This document shows, in pieces, positions 8,942 to 19,768 of a stretch of 64,000 nt of DNA; the stretch's first letter is position 1; every line of letters starts with the position of its first letter. Source of the DNA: an uncultured Collinsella sp. (GTDB lineage Bacteria > Actinomycetota > Coriobacteriia > Coriobacteriales > Coriobacteriaceae); NCBI GenBank assembly GCA_958403385.1, contig CATXXC010000005.1, positions 55,313 through 119,312 on the forward strand, given 5' to 3'. The translations under genes and the position numbers were made by a program. The notes under the pieces are model-generated. The model was not told where the DNA came from and ran no database searches. It worked only from the letters and a program-made list of their open reading frames with translations.

Positions 8942-9080
8942 TGTCTTGATCTGTAACAGGAAGACAGTCTTTGAGCCTCTAGTTGTTACAGAACAAGATC
9001 TTTCGGCAGCCGCCAACCTTCCGTCTCAATCTGTAACAGTTACGGGCCCAAACAGCCGCCAAACGTTACAGATTGAGACA
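8942..9080. repeat. Family A palindrome array, two copies
   Basis: Copies lie at 8942-9000 and 9022-9080, 80 bp apart with a 21-bp spacer. The first has a decayed 3' arm (CAAGATC instead of CAAGACA). The second is a perfect palindrome with CTCAATC/GATTGAG arms. Confidence 0.93.
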
Positions 9081-9115
9081 AAGTCAGGGCAGCAGGGCGA
9101 CGCCAGTCACATCCC

Positions 9116-9823
9116 CTACTCCCACTCCTGCTCGTAGATGTTGAGCGACTTCACGTACCGCCCCTGGGCGCCCATGATGTCGCGGACCAGGCGCAAAAAG
9201 AAGCTGACGCACGAGGTGTCAAAGCCGTCCTGCAGATCCTCGGGATGCACCGCACCCGGTCCATCGACCGCCGTGTCACTCAGGCGCGCGATGTCATACA
9301 GATAGAGCTGTCCCGCCGTCAGCCAGACATCGTCGATGCAGGCGAGGCGCACCGCGATCGCGCCGTCGCTCCAATGCTCCTTTTGCACGATATGCGGGTC
9401 GTAGACATCAAAGCGACGGTCGGCACGCGTATCCTTCAGCGCAACCATGCCGTTCGCAGGATCCTTGTCCAAAATGCCAAAGCGCGAGAAATACTGCGTG
9501 TCGCGTACCTGCTCGAGCCGCTTGAGCGAGACAGGCGAAAGCGATGCCGGCGGTTCGTCAACATACAGCTCGAGCAGCGTCTTGCCATGGCGATAGGGGC
9601 GCTCGAAGAGCAGCCAATCGGTAAATGCCATGTTGTAGGCCATGATTTCGTTTTGCGAAGGCTCGGTGCAATAGCTGAGCCACGGGTCGACAATGATCTC
9701 GAACTGTTCGCGTGCCGGCTCCAAAAACTGGAACTTCCGCAGCATCCAAAAATGGGCCATGTCGGCAATATCGTTGCCGACGGCTTCAGCCAGCTGCGCT
9801 CGGTCTAAAACGTGGTCAGTCAC
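9116..9823 (-). CDS. Hypothetical protein
   Basis: 235 aa, soluble, acidic, rich in aromatic residues, without signal peptide or membrane segment. I recognise no domain. It starts at GTG 9823, with GAGGAGG six bases upstream, which argues that it is a real gene. It lies alone between a family A array and a 415-bp gap. Stop TAG. Confidence 0.7.
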   Translation of the reverse strand: MTDHVLDRAQLAEAVGNDIADMAHFWMLRKFQFLEPAREQFEIIVDPWLSYCTEPSQNEIMAYNMAFTDWLLFERPYRHGKTLLELYVDEPPASLSPVSLKRLEQVRDTQYFSRFGILDKDPANGMVALKDTRADRRFDVYDPHIVQKEHWSDGAIAVRLACIDDVWLTAGQLYLYDIARLSDTAVDGPGAVHPEDLQDGFDTSCVSFFLRLVRDIMGAQGRYVKSLNIYEQEWE

Positions 9824-10127
9824 GGCATCCTCCTCAAACTGATGAACCTCAATTTGAGCTTACGAGGAGGGTGGGCAGCCACGACCAGCGCGGGCAAAAT
9901 AGGCCTCCGGCTGCAAACCAGATGCTGACCAAACACTTGACGGGACACTTGACCGAATGAGCGCACCGCAAAGAAACCGCAGGTAGATATAGACAGTCAG
10001 TTCACTCATTTGAGGCAAACGCCCGCTACCACCACAGAAAGAGCAGAGTAGCACAGTCGCAAACGTCGACGAATGAACACTTGCACGTCGGCAAATGACA
10101 AAGTCGCCTGCGAACTCGCAAGGAGTG
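9824..10127. other. Intergenic region, no convincing gene
   Basis: No ORF with a ribosome site or coding character was found. It contains TAGATATAGACAGTCAGTT at 9984-10002, nearly identical to a site in the gltB leader at 16438. Read on the minus strand, the direction of the downstream gene, this could be a promoter. Confidence 0.5.
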
Positions 10128-10206
10128 TCCCCGAATGCCGGCACATAAGGAACGTCCCCAGCTGCCGGCACTTGGGGACGTTCCTTTTGGGCCGGCATTC
10201 GGGGAC
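10127..10206. repeat. Family C nested palindrome (GGGGACGTTCC type)
   Basis: A hairpin within a hairpin. Outer arms are GTCCCCGAATGCCGGC and its complement at the two ends; inner arms are AAGGAACGTCCCC/GGGGACGTTCCTT. It lies just past the gltD stop, where it could end gltBD transcription. Confidence 0.9.
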
Positions 10207-10238
10207 AGCCCTTGACGATTCAGCTGTGGACAGCCGCC

Positions 10239-11720
<1,482 letters not shown>

Positions 11721-11725
11721 GGCAC

Positions 11726-14700
11726 TTACGCCTCCTTCTTGGTCGAAGCAACAGGGCTGACAGCCACGGGCGCAGCGCCAGCCGCACCGCCCGCGACATC
11801 AAAGCGAGCGACATCCGCGGCACTTGCGCGACCGGTCACAATGTCAAACGCCAGCTCCTCGGCCTGCGCATGCGTCTTGCCGACGGCCTCGGCGGCGGCG
11901 ACAATCGCCAGCACGCGCTCGTACTCGGTCGGAATGACCTTCACAAAGTGCTTGCTCATCGTCTCAAAGCTGTAGAGCAGCTTAATGCCGCGCGGGCTCT
12001 GCGTCGCGTCCACGTGCTCCTGGATGAGCTCGCGAATCTGCGCCAGCTCGCCGGCCGTCGGGGCTTTAAGCTCAACGCTCGCGTGGTTCACACGGGCATC
12101 GAGCGTGCCGTACTGGTCAAAGACATAAGCCACGCCACCAGTCATACCGGCGGCGAAGTTCTGTCCGACCTCGCCCAGGATGAGCGCCAGACCGCCCGTC
12201 ATGTACTCGCAGCCATGGTTGCCGCAGCCTTCGACCACCACCGTGGCACCGGAGTTGCGCACGGCGAAACGCTGGCCGGCAAGGCCGTTAATAAAGCCGC
12301 GACCGCTCGTGGCGCCAAAGAACGCAACGTTGCCCACGATGATGTTCTCGTCGAACTTGTAGGTCGCATGCGGGTTGGGGCGCACCGATACCTCGCCGCC
12401 CGAAAGGCCCTTGCCAAAGTAGTCGTTGGCGTCGCCGCACACGTTGAGCGTAATGCCGCGCGGCAGGAAAGCGCCAAAGCTCTGACCGGCCGAACCATCG
12501 CAATCGATGGTGATGGAGCCGGCGGGCAGACCCTCGGGATGCGCCTTGGTCACCGCGTTGCCCAAGATGGTGCCCACGCAGCGGTTGACGTTGGCGATGT
12601 CGGCGCGAAAGCGAATCGGACGCAGGTGCGCACGGGCATCGGCCGTATAGGGCACAAACAACGTGGAGTCGAGCGTCTTGTCAAGCTCGCTGTCGGCAGC
12701 CATCTGGGGCAGGAAGTGACGGCCGTCGGCACCCGGGATGTGGGCACCAAACTCACAGGTCGCGCTCGCCAGCACGGGCGACAGATCCAGCAGGTTGGCC
12801 TTGCGGTTGTCCGGGACCTCGATCTGGCGCAAGCACTCGGGATGGCCGACCATCTCATCGATGGTGCGGAAGCCCAGGCTCGCCATGACCTCGCGCAACT
12901 GCTCGGCAACAAAGAGCATAAAGCGCTCGACGTGCTCGGGCTTGCCGCGGAAGCCGCGACGCAGGCGGCAGTTTTGCGTAGCGATGCCGGCCGGGCAGGT
13001 ATCCTGCTGGCAGTCGCGCTGCATGAGGCAGCCCATGGAGATGAGCGGCATGGTCGCAAAGCCAAACTCCTCGGCACCCAGCAGGCAGGCGACGGCGACG
13101 TCGGTGCCGTCCATGAGCTTGCCATCGGCCTCGAGCACCACGCGTGAGCGCAGGCCGTTTTGCAGCAGCGTCTGCTGGGCCTCGGCAAGGCCAAGCTCCA
13201 GCGGCAGACCGGCGTGCCAGATCGAATCGCGCGCCGCAGCACCGGAGCCGCCGTTGTGGCCGCTGATCAAGATCTTGTCGGCGGCACCCTTGGCCACACC
13301 GGTGGCGATGGTGCCGACGCCGGCCTCGCTGACCAGCTTGACCGACACGCGTGCGCCGGGGTTGGCGTTCTTAAGATCGAAGATAAGCTCCGCCAGGTCC
13401 TCGATGGAGTAGATGTCGTGGTGCGGCGGAGGCGAGATCAGGCCGATGCCGGGCGTGGACTGACGGACCTCGGCGATCCAAGGGTAGACCTTCTTGCCGG
13501 GCAGGTGGCCGCCCTCGCCGGGCTTGGCGCCCTGGGCCATCTTGATCTGAATCTCAAAGGCGCTGCACAGGTAGCGGCTCGTCACGCCAAAGCGCGCGCT
13601 TGCCACCTGCTTGATGGCGGAATTCTTGGAGTCACCGTTAGCCAGCGGGGTCTCGCGGCGCGGATCCTCGCCGCCCTCGCCCGAGTTGGAACGGCCGTGC
13701 AGGCGGTTCATGGCGATGGCCATGCACTCGTGTGCTTCCTTGCTGATGGAACCGTACGACATGGCGCCGGTGTTAAAGCGGCGAACGATGTTGAGCGCGG
13801 GCTCGACCTCGTCGAGTGCCACCGGGGTGCGGCCGCCGGCATCAAAGTCCAGCAGGTCGCGCAGGCGCACGGCACGGCCGGTGCGGTGCAGGCGGGCGCT
13901 GTACTCCTTAAAGGTGTCGTAGCTGTCCTCGCGGCAGGCGGTCTGCAGCAAGTAGACAGTCTGCGGATCGATGAGGTGATCCTCGCCGCCGAGCGGGCGC
14001 CACTTGGTCAGGCCCAACGTGGGCAGTTGATCGGGAGCCGGGCTCTTAAGGATAGCGAGCGCGGCGTCGTAACGCTCGTTTTGCTCGCGCTCAACGTCCT
14101 CGACACCCATACCGCCCACACGGCTCACCGTGCCGGCGAAGTACGCGTTGACGAACTCCGGCGTAAAGCCAACGGCCTCAAAGATTTGCGCGGAGTGGTA
14201 GCTCTGCACCGTGGAGATGCCCATCTTGGACATGATGGAGACGATGCCCGCCGTCGCGGCCTTGTTGTAATTGGCGATGCCCTGCTCGGCCGTCACGTCC
14301 AGGTCGCCGCGTGCCGCCAGATTGCGGATGCACGCATGCGCGTTGTACGGGTAGATGCCGCTTGCGGAGTAGCCCACCAGCGCCGCAAAGTCGTGCGGAG
14401 ACACGGCATCGCCGCACTCCACCACGATATCGGCAAAGGTGCGCACACCGGCACGGATCAGGTGGTTGTGCACGCAGCCCACGGCGAGCAGCGACGGCAC
14501 GGGTACCTCGCCCGCAGCGGCACGGTCGCCCAGCACCACGATGTTCACGCCATCGCGAACCGCAGCCTCGACGTCTTCGGCAAGCTGCTTGAGCGCAGCC
14601 TGCAGCGCGCCCTCACCCGCGTCGCGGCGGTACACGGCACGGAACCGGCGGGTCTTAAAGCCAACACGGTCAATCGCGCAAATACGCTCGAACTCCTCCT

Positions 14701-16423
14701 CGCTCAGCAGCGGACGCTCCAGACGCACCAGCTGGCAGGCCGTACGGGAGTCCTCGAGCAGGTTGCCGTGGTTGCCCAGGTAGAGCGTGGTCGAGGTGAC
14801 CATATGCTCGCGCAGGGCGTCGATCGGCGGGTTCGTGACCTGGGCAAACAGCTGATAGAAGTAGTCGAAGAACGAGCGCGTCTTCTTGGACAGGCAGGCC
14901 AGCGGCGCATCGATACCCATCGAGGCGAGCGGCGCCTTGCCCTGCTGGGCCATGGGACGCACGACTTCGTCAACATCATCCCAGTGATACCCGAGCTTGG
15001 CCATGCGCACGGCGGCGGGCACCTCGGTATCCTCGGCGGGCGTGGGCGCGACGGGCTTGTCGAGCGCGTCGACGGTCAGCGTCTCTTCGGCGATCCAGTC
15101 GCGATAGGGCTTTTCCTTGGCGTAACGGGCGCGCAGCTCGTCGTTGTAGATGACGCGGCCGCGGGCAAAATCGACCTCGAGCATCTGCCCCGGTCCCAGA
15201 CAGCCGCTCGTCAGGATGTTCTCGGGGCTCACCTCGATGGTGCCCACCTCGCTTGCCAGCATAAAGCGACCGTCGCGCGTCACATAGTAGCGGGCGGGAC
15301 GCAAGCCGTTGCGGTCGAGGGCGGCACCCAGCGTGCGACCGTCGGTAAAGGCGATGGCCGCCGGGCCATCCCACGGCTCCATGAGCATGGACTGGTAAGC
15401 GTCGTAGGCGCGGCGCTCCTCACTCAGGCTGTCGTTGTGGTCCCACGGCTCGGGCAGCAGCATGGATGCGGCACGCGTGAGCGGACGACCGTTCATGACC
15501 AGGAACTCGAGCACGTTGTCCAGAATCGCGGAGTCGGAGCCCTCGCGGTTGATGATGGGCATCACGCGCTCAAGATCGTGCTGCAGCACGGGGCTGTACA
15601 GGTTGGGTTCGCGGGCGCGAATCCAGTTGACGTTGCCCTTGAGGGTATTGATCTCGCCGTTGTGGATGATAAAGCGGTTGGGATGTGCGCGCTCCCAGCT
15701 GGGTGTGGTGTTGGTGGAGTAGCGCGAGTGGACGAGCGCCACGGCCGTTTTGACGGCGGCGTCGTTGAGGTCGATGAAGAAGCGGCGCATCTGCGTGGCC
15801 ACAAGCATGCCTTTGTACACGATGGTGCGCGAGCTCATGGAGCAGACGTAGAAAATCTTGTCGCGCAGGGCAAACTCGGCGTCGGCCTTCTTCTCGATGG
15901 TGCGGCGGCACACGTACAGGCGGCGCTCGAATGCGTCGCCGGCCGGCGTGTCGTCGGGGCGGCCCAGAAAGGCCTGCAGGATGGTAGGCATGCAGGCGCG
16001 GGCCGTCTCACCCAGGTCGTGCGGGTCGACGGGCACCTCGCGCCAAAAGAGCAGCGGCACGCCGGCCTCGGCGCAGCCCTCCTCAAACACGCGACGGGCA
16101 TCCTCTACGCCCTTGTCGTCCTGCGGGAAGAACAGCATGGCCACACCATAGTCGCCCTCTGCCGGCAGAATCTGGCCGCACTTTTGAGCCTCTTTGCGGA
16201 AAAAGTGATGCGGGACCTGAAACAGGATGCCGGCGCCGTCGCCGGTATTCTTCTCGAGTCCCGTACCGCCGCGGTGCTCCAAGTTGACCAGAATGGACAG
16301 CGCATCGTCCAGAATCTGGTGATGGCGCTCGCCGTTGATATCGGCAAGCGCGCCGATGCCACATGCATCGTGGTCGAATTCGAGGCGATAAAGGCCCTGC
16401 TGCTGAACGGAATCTGCCTGCAT
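11726..16423 (-). CDS. gltB: Glutamate synthase large subunit GltB
   Basis: 1565 aa. It opens with a type II glutamine amidotransferase domain. The nucleophile Cys lies in FDHDACGIGAL at about residue 21, so a short propeptide would be cleaved. The central and FMN domains follow, with 3Fe-4S cysteines in CLMQRDCQQDTCPAG, and the C-terminal beta-helix GXGXG domain (GLSGGEVSVRP, ATSGRGFINGLAG). ATG 16423 has GGGGAGGATCGCG upstream. It leads the gltBD pair and diverges from the metal transporter. Stop TAA. Confidence 0.97.
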   Translation of the reverse strand: MQADSVQQQGLYRLEFDHDACGIGALADINGERHHQILDDALSILVNLEHRGGTGLEKNTGDGAGILFQVPHHFFRKEAQKCGQILPAEGDYGVAMLFFPQDDKGVEDARRVFEEGCAEAGVPLLFWREVPVDPHDLGETARACMPTILQAFLGRPDDTPAGDAFERRLYVCRRTIEKKADAEFALRDKIFYVCSMSSRTIVYKGMLVATQMRRFFIDLNDAAVKTAVALVHSRYSTNTTPSWERAHPNRFIIHNGEINTLKGNVNWIRAREPNLYSPVLQHDLERVMPIINREGSDSAILDNVLEFLVMNGRPLTRAASMLLPEPWDHNDSLSEERRAYDAYQSMLMEPWDGPAAIAFTDGRTLGAALDRNGLRPARYYVTRDGRFMLASEVGTIEVSPENILTSGCLGPGQMLEVDFARGRVIYNDELRARYAKEKPYRDWIAEETLTVDALDKPVAPTPAEDTEVPAAVRMAKLGYHWDDVDEVVRPMAQQGKAPLASMGIDAPLACLSKKTRSFFDYFYQLFAQVTNPPIDALREHMVTSTTLYLGNHGNLLEDSRTACQLVRLERPLLSEEEFERICAIDRVGFKTRRFRAVYRRDAGEGALQAALKQLAEDVEAAVRDGVNIVVLGDRAAAGEVPVPSLLAVGCVHNHLIRAGVRTFADIVVECGDAVSPHDFAALVGYSASGIYPYNAHACIRNLAARGDLDVTAEQGIANYNKAATAGIVSIMSKMGISTVQSYHSAQIFEAVGFTPEFVNAYFAGTVSRVGGMGVEDVEREQNERYDAALAILKSPAPDQLPTLGLTKWRPLGGEDHLIDPQTVYLLQTACREDSYDTFKEYSARLHRTGRAVRLRDLLDFDAGGRTPVALDEVEPALNIVRRFNTGAMSYGSISKEAHECMAIAMNRLHGRSNSGEGGEDPRRETPLANGDSKNSAIKQVASARFGVTSRYLCSAFEIQIKMAQGAKPGEGGHLPGKKVYPWIAEVRQSTPGIGLISPPPHHDIYSIEDLAELIFDLKNANPGARVSVKLVSEAGVGTIATGVAKGAADKILISGHNGGSGAAARDSIWHAGLPLELGLAEAQQTLLQNGLRSRVVLEADGKLMDGTDVAVACLLGAEEFGFATMPLISMGCLMQRDCQQDTCPAGIATQNCRLRRGFRGKPEHVERFMLFVAEQLREVMASLGFRTIDEMVGHPECLRQIEVPDNRKANLLDLSPVLASATCEFGAHIPGADGRHFLPQMAADSELDKTLDSTLFVPYTADARAHLRPIRFRADIANVNRCVGTILGNAVTKAHPEGLPAGSITIDCDGSAGQSFGAFLPRGITLNVCGDANDYFGKGLSGGEVSVRPNPHATYKFDENIIVGNVAFFGATSGRGFINGLAGQRFAVRNSGATVVVEGCGNHGCEYMTGGLALILGEVGQNFAAGMTGGVAYVFDQYGTLDARVNHASVELKAPTAGELAQIRELIQEHVDATQSPRGIKLLYSFETMSKHFVKVIPTEYERVLAIVAAAEAVGKTHAQAEELAFDIVTGRASAADVARFDVAGGAAGAAPVAVSPVASTKKEA

Positions 16424-16605
16424 CGCGATCCTCCCCTAGATATTAGACAGTCAGTTGAATAGGCATACTAGGAGCATCGCCGGCCCGTTGTGTTTCCCGC
16501 CCGTTTCGAAACAATCGCGTAACGCACGCCCTACGAGTGGACACCGCCGACCTCAAGGACGACGACAAGGCCCCCAGGTTCGGCCTGCAAGCTCACCGCT
16601 TCAAA
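16424..16605. promoter_or_regulatory. gltB leader with candidate promoter
   Basis: On the minus strand, AACTGACTGTCTAATATCTA (16438-16457) carries a possible TAATAT -10 box close to the gltB RBS. The same sequence with one base less is present at 9984-10002. The rest of this stretch shows nothing else. Confidence 0.35.
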
Positions 16606-16824
16606 CATCTCAATCTGTAACAGTAAGACCCAATTTCGACGACTAACTGTTACAGATTGAGATGTTTTCGAGAGACGGTTCCGAATGTCTCAATCTGTAA
16701 CATGAAGGGCCGGTTTTTGCAGCTAACTGTTACAGATCGAGATATTCCATAGGACCATTTCTTCTTGTCTTGATCTGTAACACCTAGACCCAATTTCCAT
16801 CCCTAGTTGTTACAGATCAAGACA
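16606..16824. repeat. Family A palindrome array, three copies
   Basis: Copies lie at 16606-16664, 16686-16744 and 16766-16824, exactly 80 bp apart with 21-bp spacers. Copy 1 has ATCTCAATC arms matched by GATTGAGAT, and copy 3 has CTTGATC matched by GATCAAG. These are paired changes that preserve the palindrome. The array sits between gltB and the divergent metal transporter. Confidence 0.95.
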
Positions 16825-16945
16825 TTTCGGCAACTCCCTTTCACCATCCTATTCAAATACAATAATTTTGTTAGTCATGGTTAACTTTTGAGCCTAAAAC
16901 GGGTATCCTTTGCGGCGTCAAACAAACGGCACGCAGGAGCTCACC

Positions 16946-18202
16946 ATGCTCAACCATCTCAAACAACACTTTGGCTCCCGACGCACCGGTGGTCACGGAG
17001 GCCTAGACATTGCGCGGCACATCGGCCCCGGGCTGCTCGTGACCGTCGGCTTTATTGACCCGGGCAACTGGGCCTCCAATATGGCCGCGGGCTCGCAGTT
17101 TGGCTACGCGCTGCTGTGGATCGTCACACTGTCCACGATTATGCTCATTGTGCTGCAGCACAATGCGGCGCACCTGGGTATCGCCACGGGCGCCTGTCTT
17201 GCCGAGGCCACGACACGTTACCTCCCCCGCTTCGTTGGACGCACGGTGCTCGCCAGTGCCTATCTCGCGACCATCGCCACCGCCATGGCCGAAGTCCTGG
17301 GTGGCGCGATTGCCCTTCAAACGCTCTTTGGGCTGCCCGTGCGCGCGGGCTGCGTCATCGTGGCGGCAGTATCGATGGCGATGCTCATGACGAGCTCCTA
17401 CAAGCGCGCCGAGCGATGGATCATCGCCTTCGTCGGCGTGGTAGGACTCTCGTTCTTGGCCGAGCTTGCACTAGTCAAGGTCAACTGGCCGCAAGCCGCC
17501 GCAAGCTGGATCACACCCAGTATGCCCACCGGCTCGGCCGCGATTATCGTGAGTGTCCTGGGTGCGGTCGTTATGCCCCACAACCTCTTTCTACACTCCG
17601 AGGTCATCCAATCCATGCACTTCGAAGGCCAAGGCGAGCAGGTTATCGAAGAGCGTCTGCGCTACGAGCTCTTCGACACGCTCTTTTCGATGGGCGTGGG
17701 CTGGGCGATCAACTCGGCCATGGTCATCCTGGCCGCAACGACCTTCTTTGCGCACGGCATTGTCGTAGACGACCTCGCCGTCGCAGCGGACACGCTCTCC
17801 CCCATCTTGGGCCCGGCGAGCTCGACTATCTTTGCGGTGGCACTGCTGTTTGCGGGCATATCGAGTAGTGTGACGGCAGGCATGGCGGCAGGCACCATCA
17901 CCGCGGGCATGTTCGACGAGGAATACGACATCCACGACCGACATTCCTCGATCGGGGTGGCGGCCTGTTTCGCCGGCGCAGTGGCGGCGTGCTTGGTCGT
18001 CCCGAATCCTTTTGAGGGTCTCATTTGGAGTCAGGCGCTGCTGTCTCTTCAGCTGCCGATTACGGTCTTTGTGCTCATACGGCTCACCAGCTCACGCCGC
18101 GTCATGGGCAAATACGCCAACTCGCGCCCGCTCAACGCGCTGCTCGTAGGGATCGGCGTCATCGTGACGATTCTCGACATCGTGCTGCTAACGGGAATGT
18201 AA
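16946..18202 (+). CDS. mntH: NRAMP-family divalent metal (Mn2+) transporter
   Basis: 418 aa with about 11 membrane helices. The two metal-binding signatures are present: IDPGNWASN in helix 1 and VVMPHNLFLHS in helix 6. The Met of the second is the soft ligand that favours Mn2+ or Fe2+ over Ca2+. It imports metal with protons. ATG 16946 follows GCAGGAGCTCACC; the AT-rich upstream segment 16855-16908 should hold the promoter, but no metalloregulator box is clear. Exact substrate is inferred. Stop TAA. Confidence 0.92.
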   Translation: MLNHLKQHFGSRRTGGHGGLDIARHIGPGLLVTVGFIDPGNWASNMAAGSQFGYALLWIVTLSTIMLIVLQHNAAHLGIATGACLAEATTRYLPRFVGRTVLASAYLATIATAMAEVLGGAIALQTLFGLPVRAGCVIVAAVSMAMLMTSSYKRAERWIIAFVGVVGLSFLAELALVKVNWPQAAASWITPSMPTGSAAIIVSVLGAVVMPHNLFLHSEVIQSMHFEGQGEQVIEERLRYELFDTLFSMGVGWAINSAMVILAATTFFAHGIVVDDLAVAADTLSPILGPASSTIFAVALLFAGISSSVTAGMAAGTITAGMFDEEYDIHDRHSSIGVAACFAGAVAACLVVPNPFEGLIWSQALLSLQLPITVFVLIRLTSSRRVMGKYANSRPLNALLVGIGVIVTILDIVLLTGM

Positions 18203-18230
18203 TTGAGATGGCGTGACTGTCCAGATATAA

Positions 18231-18264
18231 CGTCTCAATCTGTAAAACGTGAGACCGTTTTAAA
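18231..18264. repeat. Decayed family A half-element
   Basis: CGTCTCAATCTGTAAAAC starts at 18231 and matches the 5' arm of family A with one change; the second arm is missing. It lies 28 bp past the mntH stop. Confidence 0.7.
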
Positions 18265-18280
18265 CCGTCAGATAAATCAA

Positions 18281-18320
18281 AAGGGTCCCGGCCGGAATAT
18301 CCAGCCGGGACCCTTGGACA
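18281..18320. terminator. Bidirectional terminator
   Basis: AAGGGTCCCGGC...GCCGGGACCCTT forms a strong GC stem flanked by A and T residues. It separates mntH (plus) from the rubredoxin gene (minus). Confidence 0.8.
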
Positions 18321-18355
18321 GAGCTCTGTATGGCTAATCGCCGTGTGTCTACGAG

Positions 18356-18499
18356 TTACTCCTCGACGAGCTCAAACTCATCGGGGCCGACGCCGCAGAC
18401 CGGGCATACGTAGTCCTCGGGCAGCTCGGGCGTGTCGACCTCAACCTCGTAGCCGCAAACGGTGCACACAAACTTATACGTCTTCTTCTCCTCAGCCAT
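18356..18499 (-). CDS. Short rubredoxin
   Basis: 47 aa. The iron site is two CxxC knuckles, VCTVCGYEV and VCPVCGVGPDEF, as in rubredoxins. The segment between them is shorter than in classical 52-54 aa rubredoxins. It is a one-electron carrier in the cytoplasm. The start ATG at 18499 has GAGAGGAGAACATC upstream. It follows a flavin reductase gene by 88 bp; fused versions of this pair (high-molecular-weight rubredoxin) reduce O2 or NO with flavodiiron proteins in anaerobes. Stop TAA. Confidence 0.9.
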   Translation of the reverse strand: MAEEKKTYKFVCTVCGYEVEVDTPELPEDYVCPVCGVGPDEFELVEE

Positions 18500-18587
18500 G
18501 ATGTTCTCCTCTCGAACGTGACTGCTGGTGTACTTGCTTATTAGTATATATTCTCAATAATATAATGCAAGTATTTTTAGAACATTT

Positions 18588-19091
18588 CTAGCCTTGATAC
18601 GACGAGGCTTTGGGCGGCGTCTTGCCCTTCAAGACCTTGTGATAGTAGTCATAGGTCAGCGGGGTCTCGCCGCTCAAGCGCTCGGCATCCTCCACCTCGC
18701 CGATAAAGAGCAGGTGCGTGCCCACGTCCACGGTATCAATCAAACGACAGCTAAACAAGGCCGCCGCGTGCTCAGGCACATAGGGCATGCCCAGAGCCGT
18801 CTCGCGGGTCTCGTATTTGGCAAACTTGTCATAATCGCTGCTGGTGCGGAACCCAAAGTTACCGATGTAGAGCATGTCGGCAGTCTGATCGATCACGGTC
18901 AGCGCGAACGCTTTGGCCGATGCGATGACGCCCGAGGTGACATTGTCCTTGTTCACGGCAACCGAAATACGCGGCGGCATGGACGTCACCTGCACCGCAG
19001 TGTTGATGACGCAGCCGGCGCGCAACCCGTCTGCCGCAGCGCTCACCACGTACAGACCGCTCGGCATGGTAAAGAACGCAGTTTTGTCCAT
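18588..19091 (-). CDS. Flavin reductase-like FMN-binding protein
   Basis: 167 aa, a single flavin-reductase domain: FFTMPSGLYVVSA at the start, then NTAVQVTSMPPRISVAVNKD, and GNFGFRTSSDYDKF mid-domain, typical of the FMN-binding split barrel. ATG 19091 has AGGGGAG upstream, and the 64 in-frame codons before it span a terminator and a repeat. It likely reduces the rubredoxin encoded next to it. Stop TAG. Confidence 0.85.
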   Translation of the reverse strand: MDKTAFFTMPSGLYVVSAAADGLRAGCVINTAVQVTSMPPRISVAVNKDNVTSGVIASAKAFALTVIDQTADMLYIGNFGFRTSSDYDKFAKYETRETALGMPYVPEHAAALFSCRLIDTVDVGTHLLFIGEVEDAERLSGETPLTYDYYHKVLKGKTPPKASSYQG

Positions 19092-19142
19092 AACGATCAC
19101 TCCCCTAGCTCGGGTTGGAACCTCATGAATGTATGTACCCAC

Positions 19143-19176
19143 AAAAAAGGCGGCACCCATAACGGACGCCGCCTTT
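19143..19176 (-). terminator. Terminator after smpB
   Basis: AAAGGCGGC/GCCGCCTTT stem followed on the minus strand by a run of T. It lies 52 bp before the flavin reductase start. Confidence 0.8.
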
Positions 19177-19218
19177 AAGACATATGTGTCAGAACAGTAA
19201 GAAAGATGAGACGCCCGC

Positions 19219-19285
19219 AGTTGCGGTGAAATAGGGACTGAATAGCCCCTCAAACAGGCAAAACAGTCCGTATTCCACCGCAACT
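19219..19285. repeat. Family B palindrome, copy 2
   Basis: 67 bp, AGTTGCGGTGAAATAGGGACTG to the inverted arm, with one mismatch (TATTCCACC). It ends 13 bp before the smpB stop codon, that is, just downstream of smpB. Confidence 0.92.
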
Positions 19286-19297
19286 TATACAGAGTGC

Positions 19298-19768
19298 CTA
19301 GCGGTTGCGTTCCTTAAGGGCGCGGTCAATCTCGCGTTGGACATCACGCTTGGCCATGTCCTCGCGCTTGTCGTAGAGCTTCTTGCCGCGACCCAGACCC
19401 AGCAGCAGCTTTACGCGGCCGTCCGTATTAAAGTAGAGCTCCAACGGAACCAGCGCATAACCACGGTTGCGAAGTTTGCCGTCAAGAAAGTCAATCTCCT
19501 TGCGGTGCAGCAGCAGACGACGCCGACGGTCGGGATCGCGATTCCACACGCCACCATGGCTATAAGGATGGATATGCAGTCCGACGAGCCAGCACTCGCC
19601 GCCACGAATCAGCGCAAAAGTGTCAGTGATCTGACAGGCGCGCTCGCGAATCGACTTGACCTCGGTGCCGCTCAGCTCAATACCGCACTCAAACGTCTCA
19701 TCGATAAAGTACTCGTGATGTGCCGAGCGATTCTTGGAAATGAGTTTGCGCTCGCGCTTACTGGGCAT
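19298..19768 (-). CDS. smpB: SsrA-binding protein SmpB
   Basis: 156 aa. Features include the ISKNRSAHHEYFI start, GIELSGTEVKSIR, GVWNRDPDRRRRLLLHR and the basic tail LYDKREDMAKRDVQREI that enters the mRNA channel. It carries tmRNA to stalled ribosomes. ATG 19768 lies inside the end of the upstream TPR gene (11-bp overlap) with AGGAGG as RBS, so the two are coupled. The tmRNA gene was not seen in this window. Stop TAG. Confidence 0.96.
   Translation of the reverse strand: MPSKRERKLISKNRSAHHEYFIDETFECGIELSGTEVKSIRERACQITDTFALIRGGECWLVGLHIHPYSHGGVWNRDPDRRRRLLLHRKEIDFLDGKLRNRGYALVPLELYFNTDGRVKLLLGLGRGKKLYDKREDMAKRDVQREIDRALKERNR

Noticed and set aside
9860..10198. Minus-strand ORF upstream of the gene at 9116
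   Set aside because: It starts inside the nested palindrome, has no RBS and overlaps a likely promoter region.
13160..16462. Long plus-strand ORF opposite gltB (1100 aa)
   Set aside because: It is a shadow: high GC third positions of gltB keep the antisense frame open. Its protein is Arg/His/Gly-rich with no domain, and gltB is unmistakable.
16855..16908. MntR/DtxR operator before mntH
   Set aside because: TTAGTCATGGTTAAC and GAGCCTAAA look suggestive but do not form a convincing palindrome of the known type.
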